48,999 nt of DNA from Paludibacteraceae bacterium (GCA_024399835.1 JAKSNK010000012.1:1-48999); one strand, 5' to 3'; shown: positions 1 through 7,822, numbered from the stretch's first letter. The notes: a model not told the origin generated them from the sequence alone. Translations and numbers: made by a program.

Positions 1-114
1 GCTCTGCAAGAAGTGATGATGAACGGCAATGTTCGCAAATTTATGCACAACGGTCGTATCATGATTCTGAAGGGCGACAAGATGTTCAACCTGCACGGTA
101 TGTTGGTAAAATAA
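1..114 (+). CDS. C-terminal end of a secreted protein (gene cut by window edge)
   Basis: Frame 1 is open from the first base to a TAA at 112-114 and encodes 37 residues. The end contains RKFMHNGRIMILKGDKMFNL followed by HGMLVK. This matches the C-terminal signature of four other exported proteins in the window: two surface proteins at 14.8-20.2 kb, endonuclease I at 25.1 kb and the propeller-like protein at 29.0 kb. The shared pattern is a basic residue, then [ND]G, a hydrophobic pair, and [YF][NT]xxG close to the end. I infer the tail of a secreted, possibly T9SS-exported, protein. The catalytic or binding part lies outside the window, so the function is unknown. A strong terminator follows directly. 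Confidence 0.6.
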   Translation, partial: ALQEVMMNGNVRKFMHNGRIMILKGDKMFNLHGMLVK

Positions 115-139
115 TATCTTAGTTACAATATCCAATTAA

Positions 140-170
140 GACGCTCACAGTCCTGTGGGCGTCTTTTTTA
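140..170 (+). terminator. Rho-independent terminator
   Basis: An 11-bp stem (GACGCTCACAG with CTGTGGGCGTC, one G-T pair) has a 2-nt gap and is followed by a T run at 164-169. It ends the partial gene at 1-114 and isolates it from rpsA. Confidence 0.85.
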
Positions 171-221
171 TATCTAAAAACGCAGGATAATAGATAAATA
201 TCTATTTTTCTGTCTGATTTA

Positions 222-253
222 TTTGTATATGTCATTTTTTATTTGTACCTTTG
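222..253 (+). promoter_or_regulatory. Bacteroidota-type promoter for rpsA
   Basis: TTTG at 222-225, a 20-bp spacer and TACCTTTG at 246-253 fit the Bacteroidota consensus TTTG-N19-21-TAnnTTTG exactly. Transcription should start near 257, which leaves a leader of about 175 nt before rpsA. Confidence 0.75.
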
Positions 254-365
254 TGAACTTTTTGCGGGTATGTGGGCATACGCCTGCATAGGTGCGCGGA
301 AAATATATTGTTTAACCCTTTAGCGTTTGGGTAGTGCAGATACCTGTAACCTCTCGACAATGTAT

Positions 366-426
366 AATTCGACCGTCGGTCGACCGTCGGGAAACACACG
401 GTAAAAACACGGACCAAACACCCTAT
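366..426. repeat. Family A 11-bp palindromic repeat in the rpsA leader
   Basis: Two tandem copies of TCGACCGTCGG occupy 369-390. They are followed by degenerate units carrying AAACAC and by AAACACCCTA just before rpsA. The same core plus an AAACACCCTA-like flank recurs inside the PAP2 gene (14254-14363) and, as a close variant, inside dapA (35607-35688). TCGACCGTCGGTCGA is an odd-length palindrome, so the transcript could fold here. Confidence 0.8.
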
Positions 427-431
427 CTGTT

Positions 432-2252
432 ATGGCAGAAAATCTTTCTCTCCAGAACTTCGACTGGGATGCCTATGAAAATGAGAAAAAAGGCACATTA
501 AACGAAGAAACACTCGGTAAGTATGAAGCATCATTGAGCGCCATCAAAGACCACGAAGTCGTTGAAGGTACCGTAATGTCTATCAACAAACGCGAGGTAG
601 TAGTCAATGTCGGTTTCAAATCCGACGGTATTGTTCCTGCAGCCGAATTCCGTTACAACCCGGATTTGCAAGTAGGTGACAAGGTAGAAGTTTACATTGA
701 GAGCCAAGAAGACAAAAAAGGTCAGTTGGTTCTTTCACACAAAGAAGCCCGCGCTTCCCGCAGTTGGGACCGCGTCAATGAGGCATGCAACGCCGGCGAA
801 ATTGTTAACGGCTTCGTTAAATGCCGTACCAAAGGCGGTATGATCGTAGATGTACTCGGCATGGAAGCATTCCTGCCCGGTAGTCAAATCGATGTTAAAC
901 CCATCCGCGATTACGACCAGTTCGTCGGCAAAACGATGGAATTCAAAATCGTCAAAGTTAACGACGAATTCCGTAATGTCGTTGTTTCCCACAAAGCCCT
1001 TATCGAGGCAGAGTTGGAAGCTCAGAAGGCAGAAATTGTCAGCCACTTGGAGAAAGGTCAAGTATTGGAAGGTGTCGTTAAGAACATCACCAACTATGGC
1101 GTATTTATTGACTTGGGCGGCGTAGACGGTTTGATTCATATCACCGACTTGAGCTGGGGTCGCGTCAATGACCCGAAAGAGATTGTATCTCTGGACGAAA
1201 AAATCAATGTTGTTATCTTGGACTTCGACGACGAGAAAAAGCGTATCGCTCTCGGCTTGAAGCAACTCACTCCTCATCCATGGGATGCTTTGGACGCAGA
1301 CCTCAAAGTGGGCGACAAAGTAAAAGGTAAAGTCGTTGTGATGGCAGACTACGGAGCATTCGTAGAAGTGGCTCCGGGCGTAGAAGGTTTGGTTCATGTC
1401 AGCGAAATGAGCTGGAGCCAGCACTTGCGCAGCGCTAACGACTTCCTCAAAGTAGGTGACGAAATAGAAGCCGTTATCCTGACTTTGGACCGCGAAGAGC
1501 GCAAGATGAGCTTGGGTATCAAGCAACTGAAAGCCGATCCTTGGGAGAATGTAATGGACAAATATGCTGTCGGCACTCGCCACATGGCTCGCATCCGCAA
1601 CTTCACCAACTTCGGCGTATTCGTTGAAATAGAAGAAGGCGTTGACGGTCTGATTCACATCAGCGACCTGAGCTGGACCAAGAAAATCAAACACCCCAAC
1701 GAGTTCACCTCTATCGGCGCAGAAATCGAAGTTGTCGTATTGGAAATCGACAAAGAGAACCGCCGCTTGAGCTTGGGTCACAAGCAATTGGAAGACAATC
1801 CTTGGGAAGAGTTGGCAGCTAAATACGGCATCGACTCCGTAGTAGAAGGCAAAATTATCGAAATGAGCGACAAGGGCGCAGTCATCAGTTTGGAAGAAGG
1901 TGTTGAGGGCTTCTGCACATCACGCCACCTCCAAAAAGAAGACAAAGAGGCACCTGCTGCCAAAGTCGGCGACACGATGGACTTCAAAGTGATTGAGTTC
2001 AACAAAGATGCCAAACGCATTCTGATGAGCCACTTGCGCACTTGGGAAGCCCGTCCTGAAGCTCCTGCTAAAGAGGGCAAACCTGCCGCAAAGAAAGAGG
2101 CAGCTCCCGAATTGCCCAAAATGGAGAAGACAACTCTTGGCGACCTGAGCGTATTGGCAGACCTGAAAGCTTCGATGGAAGAAAAAACCGCAGAAGCTAA
2201 ACCTGCTAAAAAAGCAAGCAAGAAAGCCGCTAAAGAAGAAGCTGCTGAATAA
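432..2252 (+). CDS. rpsA: 30S ribosomal protein S1
   Basis: A 606-residue protein with six S1 (OB-fold) RNA-binding domains at roughly residues 38-105, 120-190, 208-280, 293-365, 380-452 and 467-537. The repeats are visible as recurrent YG(V/A)F(V/I)...GVDGLIHISDLSW-type blocks. S1 binds mRNA on the small ribosomal subunit and helps unfold leaders during initiation, which matters in Bacteroidota because Shine-Dalgarno sites are weak. The C-terminal 60 residues are Lys/Ala/Glu-rich and look disordered, as in other Bacteroidales S1 proteins. It is monocistronic, with its own promoter at 222-253 and terminator at 2271-2304. The leader is unusually long and carries a palindromic repeat, so autoregulation through the leader is possible but only inferred. 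Confidence 0.97.
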   Translation: MAENLSLQNFDWDAYENEKKGTLNEETLGKYEASLSAIKDHEVVEGTVMSINKREVVVNVGFKSDGIVPAAEFRYNPDLQVGDKVEVYIESQEDKKGQLVLSHKEARASRSWDRVNEACNAGEIVNGFVKCRTKGGMIVDVLGMEAFLPGSQIDVKPIRDYDQFVGKTMEFKIVKVNDEFRNVVVSHKALIEAELEAQKAEIVSHLEKGQVLEGVVKNITNYGVFIDLGGVDGLIHITDLSWGRVNDPKEIVSLDEKINVVILDFDDEKKRIALGLKQLTPHPWDALDADLKVGDKVKGKVVVMADYGAFVEVAPGVEGLVHVSEMSWSQHLRSANDFLKVGDEIEAVILTLDREERKMSLGIKQLKADPWENVMDKYAVGTRHMARIRNFTNFGVFVEIEEGVDGLIHISDLSWTKKIKHPNEFTSIGAEIEVVVLEIDKENRRLSLGHKQLEDNPWEELAAKYGIDSVVEGKIIEMSDKGAVISLEEGVEGFCTSRHLQKEDKEAPAAKVGDTMDFKVIEFNKDAKRILMSHLRTWEARPEAPAKEGKPAAKKEAAPELPKMEKTTLGDLSVLADLKASMEEKTAEAKPAKKASKKAAKEEAAE

Positions 2253-2270
2253 GCAACCGACATAAACAAA

Positions 2271-2304
2271 AAAATAGCAATTCAAATGAGTTGCTATTTT
2301 TTTT
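2271..2304 (+). terminator. Rho-independent terminator of rpsA
   Basis: A 10-bp stem AAAATAGCAA/TTGCTATTTT (2271-2280 with 2291-2300) has a 10-nt loop and continues into a T run to 2304. Confidence 0.85.
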
Positions 2305-2334
2305 GTGCTTTTTACGGGAAAAAATAAAAAATCA

Positions 2335-2366
2335 TTTGTATATGTGATTTTTTTTTTGTATTTTTG
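2335..2366 (+). promoter_or_regulatory. Promoter of the MBL-glycosyltransferase-M23 operon
   Basis: TTTG at 2335-2338, a 20-bp spacer and TATTTTTG at 2359-2366 match the Bacteroidota consensus. The predicted start near 2370 makes the ATG at 2393 a better start codon than the in-frame ATG at 2375. Confidence 0.75.
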
Positions 2367-2392
2367 TAGTCAATTTGATTATTTGGGTAAAA

Positions 2393-3226
2393 ATGTCGGA
2401 AGAACAAGCCATATTTAGATGTTTTGCGAGCGGAAGCAGTGGCAATTGCTATTACTTGGGTACTCGTACGCGCGGCATACTAATAGATGCCGGTATAAGT
2501 GCGCGTGCCATCCAAAAAAACCTGCGGGAAATGGGGTTGGATTTTCAAAACATTATGGGTGTTTTGGTTACTCATGACCATGCCGACCATATTCGCGCCG
2601 TAGGTACATTGGGCGAAAAAGTACACATCCCTATTTACACTACGCGTCTCATTCACGAAGGCATAGACCGCAACTACGGCGTGCAGGAAAAACTGCGCAC
2701 CTCCAGAAGATATATAGAAAAAGGTGTTCCTTTTGAGCTGTTCGGAATGGATATAACCACCTTCGGAATCAGTCACGACTCCACCGAGTGTGTCGGCTAT
2801 GTGATTGATGTTCAGGGACAACGGTTCATGATTGCTACCGACTGCGGTGAGCCCAATCATGACTTGGAAGCTTTTCTCCAGACTGCCAATCATATTGTCC
2901 TGGAAGCCAACCACGATGAGATGATGTTGCTCAACGGACCTTATCCCACCTATCTGAAAGAACGCATCTTGTCGCCACGGGGGCACCAAAGTAATGACAC
3001 TTGCGCCACGCTGCTCAAAAGCAACTACCACGACGGTATGAGAAACATATTCTTGTGCCACCTTAGCAAAGAGAACAACGACCCGGAAATTGCTCTGAAT
3101 ATAGTGGTTGACCAACTGGAGTCCGTTGGAATCATGCAGGGGAGAGATGTTTTTGTACGCGCATTGGACAGAACAACCCCAAGTCCTGTCTATGAACTGA
3201 ACGACGAGATAATAACGCAAGATTAA
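2393..3226 (+). CDS. MBL-fold metallo-hydrolase (YycJ/WalJ-like)
   Basis: A 277-residue metallo-beta-lactamase-fold protein. The metal-binding signature THDHADH lies near the start of the fold. Further metal-site positions are suggested by GISHDSTE, IATDCGE and the late CHLSKENN segment. Overall it resembles the YycJ/WalJ group of putative exonucleases or phosphodiesterases that act in the cytoplasm. There is no signal peptide, since the protein opens MSEEQAIFRCFASGSSGN. An upstream in-frame ATG would add six residues but falls about 5 nt from the predicted transcription start, so 2393 is preferred. It heads a likely operon with the glycosyltransferase (23-nt gap) and the M23 lipoprotein. The substrate is not evident from sequence. 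Confidence 0.9.
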   Translation: MSEEQAIFRCFASGSSGNCYYLGTRTRGILIDAGISARAIQKNLREMGLDFQNIMGVLVTHDHADHIRAVGTLGEKVHIPIYTTRLIHEGIDRNYGVQEKLRTSRRYIEKGVPFELFGMDITTFGISHDSTECVGYVIDVQGQRFMIATDCGEPNHDLEAFLQTANHIVLEANHDEMMLLNGPYPTYLKERILSPRGHQSNDTCATLLKSNYHDGMRNIFLCHLSKENNDPEIALNIVVDQLESVGIMQGRDVFVRALDRTTPSPVYELNDEIITQD

Positions 3227-3249
3227 CATAAGTCTAAACAGATACCATT

Positions 3250-3987
3250 ATGGATACAAAACTGGTAATTATCCCAACTTACAACGAGAAGGAAAACATT
3301 GAAGCCATCATCGGCGCCGTGATGAACCTTCCTATCGAGTTTAATGTGCTGGTCATAGACGACGGTTCGCCCGACGGCACTGCTGCGATTGTCAAACGCA
3401 TGATGGAAGGCGGCTGCAAAGACCGCTTGTTTATCATCGAACGCAAAGGCAAACAAGGACTCGGAACGGCTTACATCACCGGTTTTAAGTGGGCTATCGA
3501 GCATGAGTATGACTACATTTTTGAGATGGACGCGGACTTTAGTCACAACCCTCTCGACCTGCTCAAACTCTATGATGCTATCGCCAATTCCAATGCCGAT
3601 GTCGCTATCGGTAGCCGGTACCTGACAGGCGTCAATGTGGTGAACTGGCCAATGGGTCGCGTGCTGATGTCCTATTTCGCCAGCAAGTATGTTCGCATGG
3701 TGTTGGGCGTTAAAATATATGACACTACCGCCGGTTTCGTTGGGTATCGTCGCCATGTACTCGAAACTATCGAATTGGACAAAATACGCTTTAAGGGGTA
3801 TGCCTTCCAGATAGAGATGAAATTTACCGCCTCACAAATCGGTTTCCGTATAAAAGAAGTGCCTATCATCTTCGTCAACCGCCAAAAAGGTACCAGCAAG
3901 ATGTCAGGAGGCATATTCTCGGAGGCGTTGTTAGGCGTAATCAAATTGAAAATAAGTAGTTGGTTCAGAAAATACCCGGAGATTTAG
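3250..3987 (+). CDS. Polyprenol monophosphomannose synthase-like glycosyltransferase (GT2)
   Basis: A 245-residue GT-A-fold glycosyltransferase of the Dpm1-like branch of family 2. It shows the N-terminal IIPTYNEKENI, the nucleotide-binding VLVIDDGSPDGT and the DXD-type metal motif in EMDADFSHNP. No C-terminal membrane segments follow the catalytic domain, as in soluble bacterial Ppm/Dpm1 homologues. Members transfer mannose or a related sugar from GDP-sugar to polyprenyl phosphate, giving a lipid-linked donor for periplasmic glycosylation. That could feed the O-glycosylation known in Bacteroidota, but the actual sugar is inferred only. Its TAG stop lies within the TTTAGAG repeat at 3985-4020. 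Confidence 0.92.
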   Translation: MDTKLVIIPTYNEKENIEAIIGAVMNLPIEFNVLVIDDGSPDGTAAIVKRMMEGGCKDRLFIIERKGKQGLGTAYITGFKWAIEHEYDYIFEMDADFSHNPLDLLKLYDAIANSNADVAIGSRYLTGVNVVNWPMGRVLMSYFASKYVRMVLGVKIYDTTAGFVGYRRHVLETIELDKIRFKGYAFQIEMKFTASQIGFRIKEVPIIFVNRQKGTSKMSGGIFSEALLGVIKLKISSWFRKYPEI

Positions 3988-4020
3988 TTTAGAGTTTAGA
4001 GATTTAAGTTTAGAGAAGTG
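3985..4020 (+). repeat. TTTAGAG 7-bp repeat between glycosyltransferase stop and M23 start
   Basis: Three TTTAGAG units and one degenerate ATTTAAG-like unit run from the glycosyltransferase stop codon to the start region of the M23 gene. The repeat thus provides both a stop codon and part of the next translation initiation region. Confidence 0.65.
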
Positions 4021-5205
4021 GAGAAGTTAAAGGAGTTAATAGTATTGGTGCTGGCAGGTCTGTCTGTGGTGGCATGCGGCAATAAAAATGCAGGGCAGGA
4101 AACAGAACAACCTGCCCCACGGATAGAATATGGAATCATGGTGGACTCGTTTCGCGTGGACACCGGATGTGTGCAAGAGGGACAAACATTGGGAGGTATA
4201 TTCAATAACTTAGGCGCTACACAATCGCAAATAGCACAAATATGTATGCTTCCCCGTGAGCAGTTCGATTATCGCCAATTGCGACCGGGAAAAACTTATT
4301 ACGCTTTCTTCCATAATGACACCTGCGGAATGGAGCAGTTATGCTACTGGGTTTATCTCAAAGATATACGCGAGGCAGTCATCTTGCATCTGCAGGATTC
4401 ACTACATGTGGAACGCATCGTCAAACCTATAGACACTATCCCTCAACAGGCAAGTGCCGTAATCGAAAGCAGTTTATGGAATGCCATGGTGGGCAATAAC
4501 CTTCCCATCGATTTGGCACTGGAACTGAGCGAAATATATGCGTGGACGATTGACTTTTTCGGTTTGCAGAAAGGCGACAGCATTCGTGTTTACTATGACG
4601 AACATCAGATAGAAGGCGAAGTCATCGGCATCGGGCGTATTTATGCCGCTAATTTCTATCACGCCGGCAAGTGGCAAGAAGCATTCTATTTCAACCATAC
4701 TTATTATGACGGCGATGGCAAGTCGCTGAAAAAAGCATTCCTTAAAGCGCCACTCAACTACAAACGCATTTCTTCGCGCTTTACATACGCACGCAAACAT
4801 CCTATTTTTAAGACCGTTCGTCCTCATACAGGGGTCGATTATGCCGCGCCTATGGGTACGCCTGTGGTTAGCATTGGTGATGGAGTGGTAGTAGAAAAAG
4901 GTTATAAAGGCGGTGGCGGAAATACCGTTAAAATCAAGCATAACTCGACTTATACAACCGCATATTTGCACTTGAGCAAATACGGCAAGGATATCGCTGT
5001 CGGCAAACATGTCATGCAAGGGCAAGTGATTGGCTATGTCGGTTCGACGGGCAATTCTACCGGACCGCACCTCGATTTCCGTATTTGGAAAAACGGGTCG
5101 CCGATTGACCCGCTCAAATTGGTCAGCCCGCCGACAGAACCGGTTCCAAATAATATGCGCGCCGAGTTTGATAGTATAGTAACTGTCTATCGTAGTCATT
5201 TGTGA
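4018..5205 (+). CDS. M23-family peptidase lipoprotein (LytM domain)
   Basis: A 395-residue predicted lipoprotein. A GTG start (no better ATG in frame) leads into a short hydrophobic segment and the lipobox SVVAC near residue 20. The middle section is a Bacteroidota-specific region including LSLRQ-like and IYAWTIDFFGLQKGD blocks. The C-terminal third is an M23/LytM domain with HTGVDYAAPMGTPV (first metal ligands His and Asp), TAYLHLSKYG and GPHLDFRIWKNG. M23 enzymes cut peptidoglycan cross-links. Here the usual HLH motif reads HLD, replacing the histidine that normally binds zinc, so activity is uncertain and a regulatory or scaffold role is possible. It is the third gene of the operon that starts at 2393. 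Confidence 0.9.
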   Translation: MEKLKELIVLVLAGLSVVACGNKNAGQETEQPAPRIEYGIMVDSFRVDTGCVQEGQTLGGIFNNLGATQSQIAQICMLPREQFDYRQLRPGKTYYAFFHNDTCGMEQLCYWVYLKDIREAVILHLQDSLHVERIVKPIDTIPQQASAVIESSLWNAMVGNNLPIDLALELSEIYAWTIDFFGLQKGDSIRVYYDEHQIEGEVIGIGRIYAANFYHAGKWQEAFYFNHTYYDGDGKSLKKAFLKAPLNYKRISSRFTYARKHPIFKTVRPHTGVDYAAPMGTPVVSIGDGVVVEKGYKGGGGNTVKIKHNSTYTTAYLHLSKYGKDIAVGKHVMQGQVIGYVGSTGNSTGPHLDFRIWKNGSPIDPLKLVSPPTEPVPNNMRAEFDSIVTVYRSHL

Positions 5206-5329
5206 TCTAATATATAGCACAATCGCGTAACTTGTCTTGCAAAAGTGTATTGCTACGAACCTTAGAGCATATCGTTAAAAAGAAAAAACGCAAAAAAAGC
5301 ACTTTTTTATGCATTTTTTTGCTCAAAAA

Positions 5330-5361
5330 TTTGCTCATGTCAAAAAAAAGTAGTACCTTTG
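5330..5361 (+). promoter_or_regulatory. Promoter of tRNA-Val
   Basis: TTTG at 5330-5333, a 20-bp spacer and TACCTTTG at 5354-5361. The rest of the 5206-5413 gap is A/T-rich and holds no gene that I can see. Confidence 0.75.
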
Positions 5362-5413
5362 CACTCGCTTTCGGAAAGGAAATGTGTTCTGCTCACAAAC
5401 CGAGGTAATACTC

Positions 5414-5488
5414 GGGCGTTTAGCTCAGCTGGTTTAGAGCATCTGCCCTACAAGCAGAGGGTCGGCGGTTCGAATCCGTCAACGCCCA
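5414..5488 (+). tRNA. tRNA-Val (anticodon TAC), with C at position 33
   Basis: A 75-nt cloverleaf. The acceptor is GGGCGTT/AACGCCC, the D-arm GCTC...GAGC, the anticodon stem TCTGC/GCAGA with loop CCTACAA, and the T-arm GGCGG-TTCGAAT-CCGTC. The discriminator is A and CCA is not encoded. The anticodon TAC reads valine codons. Position 33, almost always U in tRNAs, is C here. It has its own promoter and terminator. Confidence 0.93.
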
Positions 5489-5490
5489 CA

Positions 5491-5517
5491 AGAGACTCAA
5501 GATTGAGTCTCTTTTTT
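5491..5517 (+). terminator. Terminator of tRNA-Val
   Basis: A 10-bp perfect stem AGAGACTCAA/TTGAGTCTCT (5491-5500 with 5503-5512) is followed by a T run. Confidence 0.85.
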
Positions 5518-5613
5518 GTTTTGGTATAGGATTGGTGTTAATGCTGCACATTAATACGGCTGTGGTGGTTGCTTAGCCGTGCGAATCCATCAATAAGGCG
5601 GTGGCGGAATATG

Positions 5614-6027
5614 TCAAAGCAAGGAGGTAATGCCTTCTTCCAAATCATGATAGGTAGTTTCAAAATCGCCGGAGTACCAAGGGTCAGCAACATCGCGAGG
5701 TAGGAGCAACTGCACCTTGGGAGACAATTTAGGCAGATTGCGGATATTATATCGCTCCATACAAATAATATGGTCGTAGCGGTCGTAATCGGCAAGGGTA
5801 ATTTGCCGTGCCGAATGAGGCGTAAAAGGTATATTATGAGCAGTAAGGCAGCATTTGGCAGGAGGGTAGATATCGTTACCCAATTCTTCAGTTGATGTGG
5901 CGCAAGAGTCAATAATGAACTCCGCTTCGCGTCCTTGCTGACGGACTGCATGTTTCATCATCATCTCTGCCATAACAGAGCGACATATATTCCCGTGACA
6001 AACGAATAAAATCCTGGTCATCTTCAT
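5614..6027 (-). CDS. Low-molecular-weight protein-tyrosine phosphatase
   Basis: A 137-residue cytoplasmic protein. The N-terminal P-loop reads VCHGNICRS (CX5R, with the catalytic Cys and Arg) and the general-acid loop is DPWYSGDF near residue 118, so the active site looks complete. At 137 residues it is slightly shorter than the usual 150-160 because the last helix ends soon after the EEGITSLL segment. Enzymes of this family dephosphorylate phosphotyrosine proteins, in bacteria often tyrosine kinases linked to polysaccharide export, but no such kinase is in the window. Its start overlaps the EamA stop by 4 bp, so it is translationally coupled as the third gene of the AraC-EamA-phosphatase operon. 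Confidence 0.92.
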   Translation of the reverse strand: MKMTRILFVCHGNICRSVMAEMMMKHAVRQQGREAEFIIDSCATSTEELGNDIYPPAKCCLTAHNIPFTPHSARQITLADYDRYDHIICMERYNIRNLPKLSPKVQLLLPRDVADPWYSGDFETTYHDLEEGITSLL

Positions 6028-6923
6028 TTTTTATGGCAGAGGAATAATCCGGAAATGATGATGGTGATGCCCAGCCATTTGCCCCAAGGCAACTGTTCTG
6101 AAAAGCCAAGCAACATAATCAATGCCGTGAAAACCGGGCGGATATTATTGAAAATATTGGCTTTCACTACACCCACAATACGGACTCCGTAACAATACAG
6201 CATAAACGCTACCGCCGAGGACATAACCGCCAAATATGCCAGCGATTGCCATTCTGCCACTATCCCTTGTGCAATCGTATGTACCGTTTCCGACCGCATG
6301 TCCGTAAATGCCCACAAACCGCAGAAAAGCACAAAAGAAACAATTTGCGTATAGAAAATAATAGTCAGTGGATTATACCTTTCCGGAATACGACGCAGCA
6401 TCACATTTGCACTCAACGCGAACATTACCGCCACTACCGCCAGCAATACCCCCCACGAGTTACCGACAGCAAAGGTCTCTGTTCCGACCAATACCAAAAC
6501 AGCTACGCCGACGGTGGAAACCAAGATGCCTGCGAACATGCGGGGAGTCTCTTTTTCCCGAAGGAATATCCATCCGAACAACGGAGCCAGCACAGGCGCA
6601 ACGGACAGCAGCGTTTCCGCGATAGTGGGCGTGGAAATCAAATCATAGGTGTAAGTCTCTGCCAAGTAGTAAAGAAAGGGCTGAAACAACCCTGCAAGGA
6701 AGAAAAGTGGCAGGTCTTTCTTATTCGCCTTCTGTAAGCAGAACAAGGTACTACGACGGGCTACCACTCCGATGATGAACATGAACAGCACCGACAACGC
6801 AAAACGGACAACAATCAATGTCAGTGGGCTGAATGAAGTCAATGCTTCCTTGACGGCAATGCCCGATGCCGACCAGATAATCATTGACAGGACAATGGCA
6901 CTATAAGGCAGTAGTTTTTTCAT
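6024..6923 (-). CDS. EamA-family (DMT) transporter
   Basis: A 299-residue membrane protein with about ten hydrophobic helices in two repeated five-helix halves, each an EamA domain. The first half has a typical IIWSASGIAVKEAL entry and the second starts after the loop at about residue 150. The family exports small metabolites, amino acids or nucleotides across the inner membrane, and the substrate cannot be read from sequence. It overlaps both neighbours by 4 bp (the AraC regulator upstream and the tyrosine phosphatase downstream), which indicates one transcript. The AraC protein encoded first may control its expression in response to the exported compound. Confidence 0.92.
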   Translation of the reverse strand: MKKLLPYSAIVLSMIIWSASGIAVKEALTSFSPLTLIVVRFALSVLFMFIIGVVARRSTLFCLQKANKKDLPLFFLAGLFQPFLYYLAETYTYDLISTPTIAETLLSVAPVLAPLFGWIFLREKETPRMFAGILVSTVGVAVLVLVGTETFAVGNSWGVLLAVVAVMFALSANVMLRRIPERYNPLTIIFYTQIVSFVLFCGLWAFTDMRSETVHTIAQGIVAEWQSLAYLAVMSSAVAFMLYCYGVRIVGVVKANIFNNIRPVFTALIMLLGFSEQLPWGKWLGITIIISGLFLCHKK

Positions 6924-7822
6924 TGAACGGGATTCAAAGGTATTGAACTATGTTGGCGGAACTGTAAAGGTGATGTGCCCAAGTGATGTCGGACATATTT
7001 GCAGAAAAAAGAGACATTGGGGAACTCCATCTGATAGGCAATTTCCTTAATGCTATCGTTGGTATGCAACAGCTTGTCCTTGATTCGTTCCACCACCACT
7101 TCGTTGATGAGTTGTGAAGCCGATTTATGGCATTTCTCCTTGCAGATTACTCCCAAGTATCGTGGTGTAATGGCTAATTGAGAAGCATACCAATCCACAT
7201 TACGATGGGTAGAGTGGTTATTCTGCAATAATTCGAGGAAATTGTGAAAGATGTAGTCGGTTTGGTTGACATTGTTGTGTTTGTTCTGCTTCACATCGCG
7301 GATTTCCTCTACATTGTCGAGGTATGCCAGTACTTCTAATGCGGCAGCTTGTGCGATAGCTCGTAAGATTTGTTTCTGATACGCGAGAGGCGAAGTGTCC
7401 AAATAGGTGGAAAGTAACTGAAAATAGGCGATAAAGAGTTTTTCCTGTTCTTCCTTGAGGTGAATAACGGGGTGTCGCTGTACGAATAGTTGTTTTTCCC
7501 ACCAATGTGATTCGTAATTGAAGCAGCTGAGTACGAGTTCGTCAAATAGTTTTTCGGGAGCGCATAGTACAAAAGAAAGGAAGTCGGGAGTCCTCATATA
7601 ATGTCCAAAGAGGAAATTGGGCTGACAAATGAACATGTCGTGTTCTTGAATAAAATGTACTTCGTTGTTGATATTGATTTGCATACTTCCCTGCTTGCAA
7701 TAGAGTACACAGAGTGCAGGAATGCGTTCTTTTAGATTATAGATATGTTCTTTGTCTACAGCGGCTTGCAGGTCGTCAATCTGATCGGTAAGCAGAATGA
7801 TATTGGCAATCTTTTGTAACAT
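6920..7822 (-). CDS. AraC-family transcriptional regulator
   Basis: A 300-residue protein. The N-terminal half is a cupin-like sensor with a run of beta strands (SMQININNEVHFIQEHDMFI). The C-terminal 100 residues form the AraC DNA-binding domain with two helix-turn-helix motifs. The second reads SIKEIAYQMEFPNVSFFCKY, followed by the usual LGTSPLQFR end. It is first in an operon with the EamA transporter and tyrosine phosphatase, and is transcribed divergently from the lipoprotein/RND efflux operon at 8027. AraC proteins commonly regulate adjacent or divergent transporters, so both operons are plausible targets. The effector is unknown. Confidence 0.93.
   Translation of the reverse strand: MLQKIANIILLTDQIDDLQAAVDKEHIYNLKERIPALCVLYCKQGSMQININNEVHFIQEHDMFICQPNFLFGHYMRTPDFLSFVLCAPEKLFDELVLSCFNYESHWWEKQLFVQRHPVIHLKEEQEKLFIAYFQLLSTYLDTSPLAYQKQILRAIAQAAALEVLAYLDNVEEIRDVKQNKHNNVNQTDYIFHNFLELLQNNHSTHRNVDWYASQLAITPRYLGVICKEKCHKSASQLINEVVVERIKDKLLHTNDSIKEIAYQMEFPNVSFFCKYVRHHLGTSPLQFRQHSSIPLNPVQ

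Noticed and set aside
735-1787. 350-residue open frame antisense to rpsA
   Set aside because: It is a shadow of the strongly biased S1 codons, has no promoter or family resemblance, and the sense strand is certain.
2375-2392. Earlier start codon for the MBL hydrolase
   Set aside because: It lies about 5 nt from the predicted transcription start and adds residues not typical of the family.
5399-5418. CCGAG/CTCGG hairpin just before the tRNA
   Set aside because: It overlaps the acceptor strand by two to three bases and is probably just a folding alternative of the precursor, not a separate element.
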